DNA of 64,000 nt. Origin: Actinacidiphila yanglinensis (GTDB taxonomy: Bacteria > Actinomycetota > Actinomycetes > Streptomycetales > Streptomycetaceae). The number at the start of each line of letters is the position of its first letter. Within the stretch, counting starts at the first letter, position 1. Location of the stretch: assembly GCF_900107965.1 (NCBI RefSeq), contig NZ_FNVU01000005.1, positions 310,001 to 374,000 on the forward strand. Direction: 5' to 3'. The notes beneath the pieces are model-generated. The model worked only from the letters and a program-made list of their open reading frames with translations. It ran no database searches and had not been told where the DNA came from. Below are positions 40,659-49,041 of the stretch, one piece after another. A program made the position numbers and the translations under genes.

Positions 40659-41318
40659 TCAGTAGTACCACCCACGTCTGACAGTCACTGGGAGTTCGAT
40701 TCCTGCTCCCCTGAGCAGGTGGGTCACTGGCTGAGCGTGTTCATGATCATAGACGGCTACCGTGTGGATAGCGGAGATCGGCAAGTGCTCGTGGACCAGG
40801 AACTCGGCGGCACGACGACGCATGCGGTCCCCGTCATCGCTCGTATTGGCCCAGTATGTGGCCTTGATGACGTCCCAATCAACGACCTCGTCCATCGATC
40901 TCAGGTCCGTGTAGTGCCTGGTGATCGCAGCGGCACAGTTGCCGTCGCTGTATACGTACGGCTGTCCAGTGCTGACGGCGTCATCAACACTGGTCACGAG
41001 GTAGACCAAGGGGTTCTGTCCGTCGCTGTAGGTTGGCACGCCCCCTTTGCTGATCACGTAGAGCATCGGCGAGCGGGGGGCGAAGTAGAACGGCACGTAG
41101 TCGGCTGGACAGCCGTACGGGGGTAGCGTGATGTGCCTGGTCCTTCGTTCGGACTTGATCGATCGATCGCCGCACTCCATGGGCACGCCACCCCTGCCTT
41201 GCATCACGCTATCGGCCACCAGGCGCTTCTCCGCAAGGATGTGCGGCAAATTGTCCAGGTGCGTGAAGTGGAACAGGTTTCGATCGCCGACTAGTGTCAC
41301 GACAAGCGAGTACACCAC
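40659..41318 (-). CDS. darT: DarT-type toxin (ssDNA thymidine ADP-ribosyltransferase)
   Basis: 219 residues from GTG 41318; the next GTG (41300) is possible. Family hallmarks: NLFHFTHLDNLPHILAEK near the N terminus for NAD binding, DYVPFYFAPRSPMLYVI, the stretch TDLRSMDEVVDWDVIKATYW, and RRAAEFLVHEHLPISAIHTV with the catalytic Glu. DarT modifies thymidines in DNA and stops replication; DarTG systems act as phage defence and maintain mobile elements. Low GC relative to the AICE core. All key motifs are intact, so the pair is likely active. Confidence 0.92.
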   Translation of the reverse strand: MVYSLVVTLVGDRNLFHFTHLDNLPHILAEKRLVADSVMQGRGGVPMECGDRSIKSERRTRHITLPPYGCPADYVPFYFAPRSPMLYVISKGGVPTYSDGQNPLVYLVTSVDDAVSTGQPYVYSDGNCAAAITRHYTDLRSMDEVVDWDVIKATYWANTSDDGDRMRRRAAEFLVHEHLPISAIHTVAVYDHEHAQPVTHLLRGAGIELPVTVRRGWYY

Positions 41319-41390
41319 GGATCGTCCGCCAAAGTGGACGGATAGTCAGATTCTCATGCAGCAAACGGACTTGATCAACTATCAGCCGCG

Positions 41391-41414
41391 TGACATCAAC
41401 TGCTGACATCAACG
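41391..41414. repeat. Right arm-type repeat pair
   Basis: TGACATCA, 5 bp, TGACATCAACG, matching 28183-28206 in 21 of 24 positions and in the same orientation. It lies 105 bp inside the right core site. The rest of 41319-41518 has no gene. Confidence 0.6.
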
Positions 41415-41518
41415 TCCGCAGTCAGCAGCGCACATCGACCCTGCGATGTGTGATCAAGGCCTAGCGGAACGTGGTTCGTGTCGTTGATCCGCAGCACTCG
41501 GGAACGTCGTGCACGCGC

Positions 41519-41561
41519 CTACGGATCAGAAGGTTGCAGGTTCGAATCCTGCCGAGTGCAC
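41519..41561. repeat. attR core
   Basis: 43-bp perfect copy of the tRNA-Arg 3' half at 28101-28143. Beyond it the chromosome resumes with the original tRNA-Arg terminator (41569-41604), which shows the ancestral junction. Confidence 0.93.
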
Positions 41562-41568
41562 CACAGGT

Positions 41569-41604
41569 AAGAGCCCCGCCCGGATCACCCGGAGCGGGGC
41601 TCTT
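41569..41604 (+). terminator. Original terminator of tRNA-Arg, displaced by the AICE
   Basis: AAGAGCCCCGC (41569-41579) pairs with GCGGGGCTCTT (41594-41604). In an unoccupied chromosome it would sit about 8 bp after the tRNA. Confidence 0.7.
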
Positions 41605-41795
41605 CCGTGTCGCGCGGCGGCGAGGGACGGCAACGGGCCCGGTCGGCCGCCCATCGCTTCGGAGAGCCGCCGCGGCGCCTCGCGCGGGGTGGAGCGTGAG
41701 GGCGACCAGGAGCGGGCCGCATGTGTGGCGGGGCTTCGGGCGTGGGAAGGCGAATCCGGCTCGGATGGTTCCCGCTTGACGGCGGACCGTATTCC

Positions 41796-42302
41796 TCAGG
41801 AGTCCGCGGCGACTTCGGTTTCGGCGGAGTCGGAATCGCCGCTGCGGGCGGTCGGAAGTTCGCTCTTCGCAGGCTCGCCTTCATCTTGCGGGATCTCGCG
41901 GTTCGTTGTCATTCCCAGGATGGAGAAGAGCGTGATGGCAACGACCGTCCCCGGAAAGAGCGAGTACCAGACGAACCCTCCCTTGTCGAGGGTGTATGTC
42001 CACAGTCCGAACCCGGCGGCGACCACCGTCGCCAAGGTGACGCCACCCTTGGAGATCGGCCTCTTCGGGTTCCCGAGGGGCTGTTTCGCGAGCCTGGCCA
42101 CATCGAGGGCGACGCGACCGCTCAGCCAGGTGATGGCGGGAGTGTGATCACGGATGACGGAGTTGGCCTGCAACTCGTCCAGGAGGCGCAGATTGTCGCG
42201 GATATTTCCTCGCAGCCTCTTGTTCCTACTGAGGACTCCGGCTAAGGCTCCAAAAGATCCGATGACAGAAACTGCCGCATTGGCAATGCTCTCTGGGGTC
42301 AC
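41796..42302 (-). CDS. Membrane protein, unknown function
   Basis: 168 residues from GTG 42302. The first 70 residues look peripheral and helical (ANAAVSVIGSFGALAGVLSR, IRDNLRLLDELQANSVI). Two close helices follow at about 88-130 (VTLATVVAAGFGLWTY, FPGTVVAITLFSILGMT), then an acidic Ser/Glu-rich tail. No domain or ribosome binding site is recognised. Lies just outside the AICE. Confidence 0.6.
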   Translation of the reverse strand: MTPESIANAAVSVIGSFGALAGVLSRNKRLRGNIRDNLRLLDELQANSVIRDHTPAITWLSGRVALDVARLAKQPLGNPKRPISKGGVTLATVVAAGFGLWTYTLDKGGFVWYSLFPGTVVAITLFSILGMTTNREIPQDEGEPAKSELPTARSGDSDSAETEVAADS

Positions 42303-42744
42303 GCGAGAACGATACGACGATGAATCGCCGCGTGTGCCCCCAATTGGGACCTACCCTGTTTGTCCTGGATCGCAAGCCGGCGGATGGAGGGCGCTCGGAC
42401 TCCGTGGCATGGGCGCGAGCGGGGAGTGGGGAGTTGGCGATTTCTTGGCCGGGTCGTCGCCTTGTGTGCCGTTCGCGCACGTGCCGCGCAGAAGTGAGGC
42501 GTGGCGCGGGGAGGGTCGCTCCGGCCGGACGGCGGGATTTCGGGACGGCACGGGCCCGGAAGTGGCCGCTCGGAGCCGGCCGGGTCCGCCTCGCGCGAAG
42601 GCTTGCGGACCGTCCGCACGCGGGGCGCCCCGGCGTTCTGTCCGAGCGGCGGCCTGTCTGTTTCGACCGATGTCTATATTGACAGCCGCCTCACCAGGTG
42701 TCACGGTGGAATTGTATCGACAAACGCCGAAACAAGGCTGCCGA
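42303..42744. other. Intergenic, no gene seen; possible remnant promoter at its right end
   Basis: TGTC-TATATT-GACA near 42671 is a small inverted repeat of the sort found in ArsR-type operators, just ahead of the decayed CadI-like gene. The remainder has only shadow frames. Confidence 0.35.
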
Positions 42745-43140
42745 TGGGAGTACGCCAAGGCCCGCGTTCAACTCGCCCTGCGCGTCGCCGACCTGGAGGG
42801 CTCGATCGCCTTCTACAGCAGGCTGTTCGGCGCCGAACCCGCCAAGCCGCGCCCGGGCTACGCCCACTTCGCCGTCGCCTAGCCGCCCCTCAAGCTCGTG
42901 CTGATCGGGGGCACGGCGGGTGAGGACACCCGGCTGGACCACCTCGGTGTCGAGGTCGCCGGCACCGAGCAGGTCACCGCCGCCACCGAGCGCCTGCGGG
43001 AGGCGGGCCTGGCCACCTTCGAGGAGTAAAGACACGTCCTGCTGCTACGCGGTGCAGGACAAGGTGTGGGTGACCGGACCCGGCCGTGAGCCGTGAGAGG
43101 TGTACACCGTCAAGGCGGACGCCGGCACCCTCGGTGCCAG
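42745..43140 (+). pseudogene. Decayed CadI/ArsI-type glyoxalase-fold metal-resistance gene
   Basis: Reading KARVQLALRVADLEGSIAFY, then a continuation after a stop: PPLKLVLI, LDHLGVEVAGTEQVTAATER, LREAGLATFEE, SCCYAVQDKVWVTGP, EVYTVKADAGTLG. Together these make a member of the ArsI/CadI dioxygenase family. It is broken by TAG (42880-42882), by TAA (43027-43029) with a one-base shift after it, and by TGA (43094-43096) where Trp is expected before EVY. The native start is also missing. No other metal-resistance gene flanks it. Confidence 0.8.
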
Positions 43141-43205
43141 TGGCCAATGGCCAGTGGCCGCGCCGCCGGGACCGCGTGCTGCGCCGGCGGCGCCGCCGGC
43201 TGACC

Positions 43206-44177
43206 TCAGTGCGGAATGGCCTCGATGATCTCCCGGGCGCCCTGGCGCAGCAGTTCCGCCGCGACGCGGGCGCCGAGAGCGGCCGGGTCGTCGGTGCTGC
43301 CGTCCCGCAGGTGGGCCTGGACGAGCGTCGTGCCGTCCGCGGAGAAGACCATGCCCCGCAGGCCGAGCCGGCCGTCCGGCTCGGTGACGCAGTGCCCGGC
43401 GATCGGGCTGTTGCAGTGGCCGCGCAGGTCGTGGAGCATCACGCGTTCGGCGGTGAGCTCGGTCATGGTCCGCTGGTGGTTGAGCCGGCTCAGCAGCCCG
43501 ATCACGGGCTCGTCGTCGTGACGGCACTCCAGGCCCAGGACGCCGGCCCCGACCGCCGGGAGCATCTCGTCCACGGTGAAGATCTGGCGGCCGCGGTGCG
43601 ACATCTCGAGCCGCACCAGGCCGGAGGTCGCGAGGATCATGGCGTCCAGCCGGGCGCCGGCGTCCTTCTTGCCGTCGAGCTTGTCGATGCGGCTGCCGAC
43701 GGCGCCCCGCACCCGTACGACGTCGAGGTCCGGGCGCATCCGGCGGACCTGGGCCTTGCGGCGCACCGCCGAGGTGGCGACCGTGGCGCCGGGTGGGAGG
43801 TCGGCGAGGGTCCGCAGCGTCGAGCCCTCGGGGAAGAGGAGGACGTCGCGGACGTCGTCGCGCGGCAGGTGCGCCGCGAAGACCAGGCCCTCGGGCAGTG
43901 GTGTGTCGCCGGGGACGTCCTTCATGCAGTGGACGGCCAGGTCGACCTCGCCGCGCTGGAGCATCACGTCGATCTGCTTGACGAACAGCCCCTTGCCGCC
44001 GAGCTGGGACAGGTCGCCCTGCCACCGGTCGGCCTCGGTGGTGACGTCCACCAGCTCGACCTGGAGGTTGGGCTGTTCCTTGCGCAGGAGGTCGGCGACC
44101 GTGTGGGCCTGGGTCAGGGCCATCGGTGAGCTGCGGGTGCCGATCCGCAAGGATCGGCCGGCCGGGAAGGTGATCAT
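43206..44177 (-). CDS. hemC: Hydroxymethylbilane synthase (porphobilinogen deaminase)
   Basis: 323 residues. It joins four porphobilinogens into the linear tetrapyrrole of heme, siroheme and cobalamin synthesis. Motifs: LRIGTRSSPMALTQAHTVADLL, FVKQIDVMLQRGEVDLAVHCMKDVP with the catalytic Asp region, and ATSAVRRKAQVRRMRPDL for substrate binding. The dipyrromethane-cofactor site is GHCNSPIAGHC (C255, C263). It stands alone, without hemA, hemD or hemB beside it, so it may be a second copy in this genome. The upstream region 44178-44600 contains only promoters and no gene. Confidence 0.92.
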   Translation of the reverse strand: MITFPAGRSLRIGTRSSPMALTQAHTVADLLRKEQPNLQVELVDVTTEADRWQGDLSQLGGKGLFVKQIDVMLQRGEVDLAVHCMKDVPGDTPLPEGLVFAAHLPRDDVRDVLLFPEGSTLRTLADLPPGATVATSAVRRKAQVRRMRPDLDVVRVRGAVGSRIDKLDGKKDAGARLDAMILATSGLVRLEMSHRGRQIFTVDEMLPAVGAGVLGLECRHDDEPVIGLLSRLNHQRTMTELTAERVMLHDLRGHCNSPIAGHCVTEPDGRLGLRGMVFSADGTTLVQAHLRDGSTDDPAALGARVAAELLRQGAREIIEAIPH

Positions 44178-44600
44178 GGCGGAGGAGTCCTCTCGTTCCT
44201 GCTCTCACGGTAGAGGGTCGCGCCGGGCCCCGGAGCAGGGCCCCGGGCGCGGCGGCCTTGCCGTCGCCGTTGCTGCCGCCGCCCCCGTCGAACGGCCCCG
44301 TGCACATCACCGTCGACCGGCCCCCGTACAAACGAACGACCACTCCACAAACGGGGATTCGGGGCCGACGGATCGTCTTTCGCCCGGGCGCGGGTGTCAC
44401 GGCCCGTGGGCCGGCTCCGTTGATGGGGTTGCCGGGGAGGCCCACGGGGCACGGGGTGCGGCCTCGGGTCTTTTCAAAAGCAGCACAACTCCCCTGCAAG
44501 CTCTGCCGTTACTCCTGTTATGGTCGGGCGCCTGCCCCTTCGCGCAGACGTGGACATGCCAGCGGCCTTCGGCTGCGAAGCCAGCACAGAGAGACCGCGA
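44178..44600. other. Divergent promoter region, no gene seen
   Basis: Separates hemC (leftward) from the zinc-ribbon protein (rightward). TATGGT near 44520 is a plausible -10 box for the latter. A hairpin-like GGCCTTCG...CGAAGCC precedes the start codon by about 20 bp. Confidence 0.35.
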
Positions 44601-45623
44601 ATGGACTTCTGCTACACGTGCCAACGGATAGTCAACGGCGCGCTGGTGTGCCCGGGCTGCGGTGCCTACGCGCCCGAGCCGGCCCCGGCCGCCGCCACCG
44701 TGCCCGGCGGGCATCACGACGGCATGTACCCGACGGGTCCCCAGGCCGGCTTCGCGCCGGACGGGTTCCAGCCCGCGGCCTCCTCCGCGGAGCCGGCTCC
44801 TCTGCCGGAGTACGCCCCGGCTCCACACGCGGGCATGACCCGGTTCGAGCAGGCCCTGTTCGAGCCGTCCGCGTTCGAGCCGTCCGCGTTCGACCCGACC
44901 GCCTCCGCGCCGACGGCGTTCGCCCCCGCCGAGGCCCCGGGGGACGGGGAGAAGCCGCCCGCGGAGTCCGTGCTCGGCCCCGCCTCCATCGCGCCCACCC
45001 TGCACCGCGGCCGTGCGGCCCGGCGCCGCCAGATGGCGCGGTGGAAGAAGAGCCGGCGCCGCGCCGGCGTCGCCACCGCCTTCGCGCTGTTCAGCGGTGG
45101 CGTGACCCTCGCCTCGCTGCACGCCCACGGCGGCAAGGGCGGCGCGACCACCGCCTCGTCCGACACCGTGGCGCCGGTGAACCTGGAGACCCACACCTCG
45201 CCGGGCAACGGGCCGTCCTCGCTGTCGCAGCAGGCGCCCACCCCCGCGCACCACGCCACCCCCGGTCGGCACGCCTCCGCGGGTACGCCGTCCGTGCCGT
45301 CCGTGCAGGCGACCCACACGGTGACCGACAACGCCGGCTCGGTGCGCATCGCCGACGGAACGTCCAGCGGTGGGAGTACGACCCACACCGGGCAGTCCCC
45401 GCAGGCCACGACGACCACCGCCCCGTCGAGCAGCGACTCGGGGACGAGCACGAGCGGCGGCACGGACACGACAGCGACGGGGAGCACCGGCTCGGGCAGC
45501 GGCGGCACCACCACCGCGACCACCCCGCCGGCCACGTCCACCCCCTCGACCCCGCCGGCGACCACCTCGCCGACGACGCCGCCCCAGCAGGGGCTGTGCA
45601 TCCTCATCCTCTGCATCGACTGA
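44601..45623 (+). CDS. Zinc-ribbon, single-span membrane protein with Ser/Thr-rich outer tail
   Basis: 340 residues from ATG 44601 (MDFCYTCQR); an upstream ATG (44520) adds 27 unlikely residues. The N terminus FCYTCQRIVNGALVCPGCGAY is a four-cysteine zinc ribbon. A Pro/Ala-rich region with repeats FEPSAFEPSAFDPTA follows, then a very basic patch (RRRQMARWKKSRRRAG) and a membrane helix (VATAFALFSGGVTLASLHA). The remaining 150 residues are Thr/Ser/Gly/Pro-rich, ending CILILCID. It looks like a membrane sensor or scaffold with the zinc domain inside. Family unknown. Confidence 0.7.
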   Translation: MDFCYTCQRIVNGALVCPGCGAYAPEPAPAAATVPGGHHDGMYPTGPQAGFAPDGFQPAASSAEPAPLPEYAPAPHAGMTRFEQALFEPSAFEPSAFDPTASAPTAFAPAEAPGDGEKPPAESVLGPASIAPTLHRGRAARRRQMARWKKSRRRAGVATAFALFSGGVTLASLHAHGGKGGATTASSDTVAPVNLETHTSPGNGPSSLSQQAPTPAHHATPGRHASAGTPSVPSVQATHTVTDNAGSVRIADGTSSGGSTTHTGQSPQATTTTAPSSSDSGTSTSGGTDTTATGSTGSGSGGTTTATTPPATSTPSTPPATTSPTTPPQQGLCILILCID

Positions 45624-45836
45624 GCACCGCTCGCCTCCCGCCCCGTCCGTAGGCATTCATGCAGCGGGCGGGGCGGAGTTGTCCTCACCCAAGCCACCTC
45701 ACCACCCGCATGCGTCCGATACGTCCGCATACCGGCGCCCCCATGGTCACTCCTCCGTGGGGGCGCTTCCGTCATGGACGGGCGGAGTGCTGCCCAATGC
45801 CCAACCTCTGGTGCCTTGTGGGGAGTTGCTGGCCGT

Positions 45837-45869
45837 ATTCAGACAGACTTCAACGTTCGGCCACATGAT
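45837..45869 (+). promoter_or_regulatory. Candidate PHO box upstream of phospholipase C
   Basis: Three 11-bp units, ATTCAGACAGA, CTTCAACGTTC and GGCCACATGAT, echo the PhoP direct repeat unit GTTCACC-N4 of Streptomyces. It lies 80 bp before the start codon, within an otherwise gene-free region (45624-45949). Confidence 0.35.
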
Positions 45870-45949
45870 CAGGGGCCGATCAGCGTCTGGCGGGGTGAGG
45901 TTTTCGAAGGCCCCCATGTCGGCTCCTGCCGACAGTCGAAAGGACTTCG

Positions 45950-47443
45950 ATGAACAACACTCCGGACCAGAGCGCTCGTTCAGGGTTGACGCGGCGACGC
46001 CTCCTCGGCTCCGCCGCCACGGTCGGCGGCCTGGCCGCCGTCGACTCGGCCCTGCCCAGCAACATCCGCAAGGCGGTTGCCGCGGGCGCTGCCAAGGCCG
46101 GCAAGCTGTCCGACATCAAGCACGTTGTCCTGCTGATGCAGGAGAACCGTTCCTTCGACCACTACTTCGGCACCCTCTCGGGCGTGCGCGGCTTCAGCGA
46201 CCCGCAGGCCGCCACGCTGCCGAACGGCGACTCCGTCTTCAAGCAGCCCGACCCGTCCAGCTCCGCGGGCTACATGCTGCCGTACCACCTGCCGACGCTG
46301 ACCACCAACGCCCAGGCGATCCCGTCGACGAGCCACGCGTGGGAGGTGCAGCACGCGGCCTGGAACAACGGTGCCATGGACAGCTGGCTGCCCGCCCACC
46401 GCGCCGCGGACGGCAACACCAACGGCCCCTACACGATGGGCTACTACACCCGCGAGGACATCCCGTTCCAGTTCGCCCTGGCGGAGAACTTCACCATCCT
46501 CGACAACTACCACTGCTCGGTGATGGGCCCCACCCACCCGAACCGCTACATGTGGATGAGCGGCACGATCGACCCCAACGGCCTTGCCGGCGGCCCCGCG
46601 CTCGACAACGGCGCACCCGCCAACACCTACTCCTGGACCACCTACCCGGAGCGCCTGCTCCAGGCGGGGGTGAGCTTCAAGTTCTACCACTCCAACGCCG
46701 ACGGCACCGGTACCGACCAGATCCACCACATGAAGCAGTACATGGCGCTGTCGCCCGACTCGCAGCTGTACCAGCAGACCGTCGCGACGTCGCCGATCGG
46801 CCAGTTCCAGTACGACGCACTGAACGACAAGCTGCCGACGGTCAGTTGGATGTTCCCGCCCGGTGGTCTGGACGAGCACCCGGCCAACCTGCCCGCCGCC
46901 GGTGCCAACTTCGTGGCGAGCATCGTGGACGCGATCGCGGCCAACCCCGACGTGTGGGCCAAGACCGTCTTCATCCTCTCCTACGACGAGAACGACGGGC
47001 TGTTCGACCACGTCGTGCCGCCGACCCCGCCGGCCGGCACGCCCGACGAGATCGTCAGCAAGAACTCGGTGACCGGCGTCAAGGGCGCGAACCTGCCCGT
47101 CGGCCTCGGGTTCCGCGTGCCCTGCATCGTCGTCTCGCCGTGGACCGTCGGCGGCTGGGTGAGCTCCGAGGTCTCGGACCACACCTCGCAGCTGCGCTTC
47201 CTGGAGAAGATCACGGGCGTCAAGGAGACGAACATCAGCGCCTGGCGCCGCCAGAACGTCGGCGACCTGACCTCCGCCTTCCGCTTCTCCGACGCGAAGA
47301 AGAAGTTCCCGGCACTGCCCGACACCAACGGCCAGTACAACCTGGCCCAGTACGAGGTGAGCCAGCTGCCGAAGCCGGCCACGCCGCCGGCCACGCAGAC
47401 GATGCCGCGCCAGGAGCCGGGCTCGCGCCCGCACATTTTCTGA
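45950..47443 (+). CDS. Tat-exported phospholipase C / acid phosphatase family protein
   Basis: 497 residues. Twin-arginine signal LTRRRLLGSAATVGGLAAVD. The catalytic region IKHVVLLMQENRSFDHYFG has the ENR-SFDHYFGT signature of bacterial PLC/AcpA enzymes. Later metal-binding elements are visible: HCSVMGPTHPNRYMWMSG, FILSYDENDGLFDHVVPP, and EVSDHTSQLRFLE. Cleaves phosphodiester head groups outside the cell, releasing phosphate sources; the upstream PHO-box-like repeat agrees. A 13-bp stem terminator (47492-47532) follows. Confidence 0.9.
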   Translation: MNNTPDQSARSGLTRRRLLGSAATVGGLAAVDSALPSNIRKAVAAGAAKAGKLSDIKHVVLLMQENRSFDHYFGTLSGVRGFSDPQAATLPNGDSVFKQPDPSSSAGYMLPYHLPTLTTNAQAIPSTSHAWEVQHAAWNNGAMDSWLPAHRAADGNTNGPYTMGYYTREDIPFQFALAENFTILDNYHCSVMGPTHPNRYMWMSGTIDPNGLAGGPALDNGAPANTYSWTTYPERLLQAGVSFKFYHSNADGTGTDQIHHMKQYMALSPDSQLYQQTVATSPIGQFQYDALNDKLPTVSWMFPPGGLDEHPANLPAAGANFVASIVDAIAANPDVWAKTVFILSYDENDGLFDHVVPPTPPAGTPDEIVSKNSVTGVKGANLPVGLGFRVPCIVVSPWTVGGWVSSEVSDHTSQLRFLEKITGVKETNISAWRRQNVGDLTSAFRFSDAKKKFPALPDTNGQYNLAQYEVSQLPKPATPPATQTMPRQEPGSRPHIF

Positions 47444-47491
47444 CCTCCGCGCGGTCCGCCGGCCGCGCTTCGATGAGCACAACAATGAGCC

Positions 47492-47532
47492 GAGCCGCCT
47501 CCGCCCGCGTCCCCGCGGTGCGGAGGCGGCTC
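47492..47532 (+). terminator. Terminator after phospholipase C
   Basis: GAGCCGCCTCCGC (47492-47504) and its perfect complement (47520-47532). Confidence 0.75.
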
Positions 47533-47652
47533 GCGTGTCTCCGGGGTCGTGCGGCCGTGCGGCCGCGGGGGCGGGCGATCGGGTTGGGGGCGGGACGGGG
47601 TCTCTGGGAGGGTGGAGCCGGTGATCCTGGGCCTGGGGGGCGGGAGTCGGAG

Positions 47653-49041
47653 TTGGAACGCATCGGTGGGTACGGCGTCGTGCGCAAGCTCGGCGAGGGC
47701 GGGATGGGGATGGTGTGGCTGGCCCGGTCACGGGGAGGGCGGCTGGTCGCGGTGAAGGTGGCCCGCCCGGAGCTCGCGGGCGACCCGGTGTTCCGGGAGC
47801 GGTTCCGGGCGGAGGTGGCGGCGGCGCGCAGCGTCGGGGGGTTCCACACCGCGCAGGTGGTGGACGCCGACCCGGACGCGGAGGCGCCCTGGCTGGCGAC
47901 GGCGTACGTGCCCGGGCCGACGCTGGCGCGGCTGGTGGCGGAGCAGGGGCCGATGGACGAGGAGCGGCTGCGCGGTCTGGGCGCCGCGCTCGCCGAGGCG
48001 CTGCAGGCGATCCACCGCTGCGGGCTGGTGCACCGGGACCTGAAGCCGGCCAACATCGTGATGGCCGAGGACGGGCCGCGGGTACTGGACTTCGGGATCG
48101 CGCGGGCGGTGGAGAACACCCGGCTGACCGTGACGGGCACGGCGTTCGGCACCCCGGGCTTCCTCGCGCCCGAGCAGGCGGAGGGCGGGGAGGTCGGGGC
48201 CGCCGCCGACGTGTTCGCGCTCGGCGCCGTACTGATCGCGGCCGCGGGCGGTTCGGCGTTCGGCGGCGGCACCCCGGTCGCGCTGATGTACCGCTCGGTG
48301 CACCAGGATCCCGACCTCAGCGCGGTGCCCGAGCCGTTGCGGCCCATGGTGGCCGCCTGCATGGAGAAGGACCCGCTGCGCAGGCCGGACACGGACCGCC
48401 TGCTCGACTGGTTCAGCCCGCCGGACGAGGAACCCCGTGACGTCGCGGCCGGATCCACGAACGCCGGACCCGTGGATGCCCGCCCGGTGGACTTCCGTCC
48501 CGCCGACGCCATGCGTCCGCTCGCCGGCGCGCCCCGACCCGCTGCCGCCGCGGGCCCTCCCGCGCCCAGCACCCCTGCTCCCGCCGGCCCTTCGGTCCCC
48601 CCGATGCCCGGCTACGCCCCGGCGCCCCCCGTCCCGCTGCCGCCCTCGCCGTACGCCCCGACCTCCCCCTACCCTCCGGTGGCCGGGTACGGCTACCCCG
48701 GCCCGGCGCCCGCCGGGCCCGGCTACGGTGTCCAGCCCGTCGACCAACCCCCGCCCGGTGCACCCGAGTTCCTCGCTATGGACCGCAAGAACGCGATCCT
48801 CGCCGATGCCGCGGGCATCTCGCTCGGGGCCAACGGCGAAGTGCGGGAGTTCCCCTGGCCGTCGGTCGACGTGATCTGGTGCGAGAGGGGCGCCGGGCGT
48901 CGCCACGTGCTGGTGGTGGCGCTGACGCTGCACGACGACAGCCTGCACTCCTGCGAGGTCGGCACCCGGCAGCCGGCCGAGCTGGACGGGTGGATCGCCT
49001 CCCTCAGCGCCCTGCTGGCGTATTACCACCCGGAGGACTGA
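47653..49041 (+). CDS. Ser/Thr protein kinase (soluble, Pro-rich linker, C-terminal unknown domain)
   Basis: 462 residues from TTG 47653, chosen because GGGAG is 6 nt upstream and the kinase fold starts here (MERIGGYGVVRKLGEGGMG). Gly loop about 12-18, VAVKVA Lys, catalytic HRDLKPAN at 127-134, DFG at 146-148, APEQ in the activation segment: a complete Hanks-type kinase. A Pro/Ala-rich linker replaces the usual membrane helix. The last 90 residues (MDRKNAILADAAGISLG...VDVIWCERGAG...VGTRQPAELDGWIASL) form a small domain resembling a PH-like fold; its role is unknown. The 3' end overlaps the convergent gene by 38 bp. Confidence 0.88.
   Translation: MERIGGYGVVRKLGEGGMGMVWLARSRGGRLVAVKVARPELAGDPVFRERFRAEVAAARSVGGFHTAQVVDADPDAEAPWLATAYVPGPTLARLVAEQGPMDEERLRGLGAALAEALQAIHRCGLVHRDLKPANIVMAEDGPRVLDFGIARAVENTRLTVTGTAFGTPGFLAPEQAEGGEVGAAADVFALGAVLIAAAGGSAFGGGTPVALMYRSVHQDPDLSAVPEPLRPMVAACMEKDPLRRPDTDRLLDWFSPPDEEPRDVAAGSTNAGPVDARPVDFRPADAMRPLAGAPRPAAAAGPPAPSTPAPAGPSVPPMPGYAPAPPVPLPPSPYAPTSPYPPVAGYGYPGPAPAGPGYGVQPVDQPPPGAPEFLAMDRKNAILADAAGISLGANGEVREFPWPSVDVIWCERGAGRRHVLVVALTLHDDSLHSCEVGTRQPAELDGWIASLSALLAYYHPED

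Larger units (their letters stand above)
28101..41561. mobile_element. Actinomycete integrative and conjugative element (AICE) in tRNA-Arg
   Basis: A 43-bp perfect direct repeat (28101-28143 and 41519-41561) bounds 13.4 kb. The content matches the AICE plan known from pSAM2: tyrosine integrase and excisionase next to attL, a replication block (DUF3631 ATPase, Prim-Pol), an FtsK/TraB-type translocase with small Spd-like proteins, and a GntR/Nudix regulatory pair like KorSA/Pra. All core genes from int to the GntR gene are read leftward. DarT/DarG cargo sits next to attR and is clearly lower in GC. Every core module has intact reading frames, so the element may still be mobile. Confidence 0.93.

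Noticed and set aside
28144..41518. CRISPR array
   Set aside because: Repeats in the AICE are short (6-16 bp), irregularly spaced and without unique spacers of constant length.
41509..41561. Second tRNA-Arg gene at the right AICE end
   Set aside because: Only the 3' half is present; upstream bases do not form D or acceptor 5' arms. It is attR.
42698..42904. 68-codon plus-strand frame at the CadI-like locus
   Set aside because: It is out of frame with the recognisable CadI/ArsI sequence.
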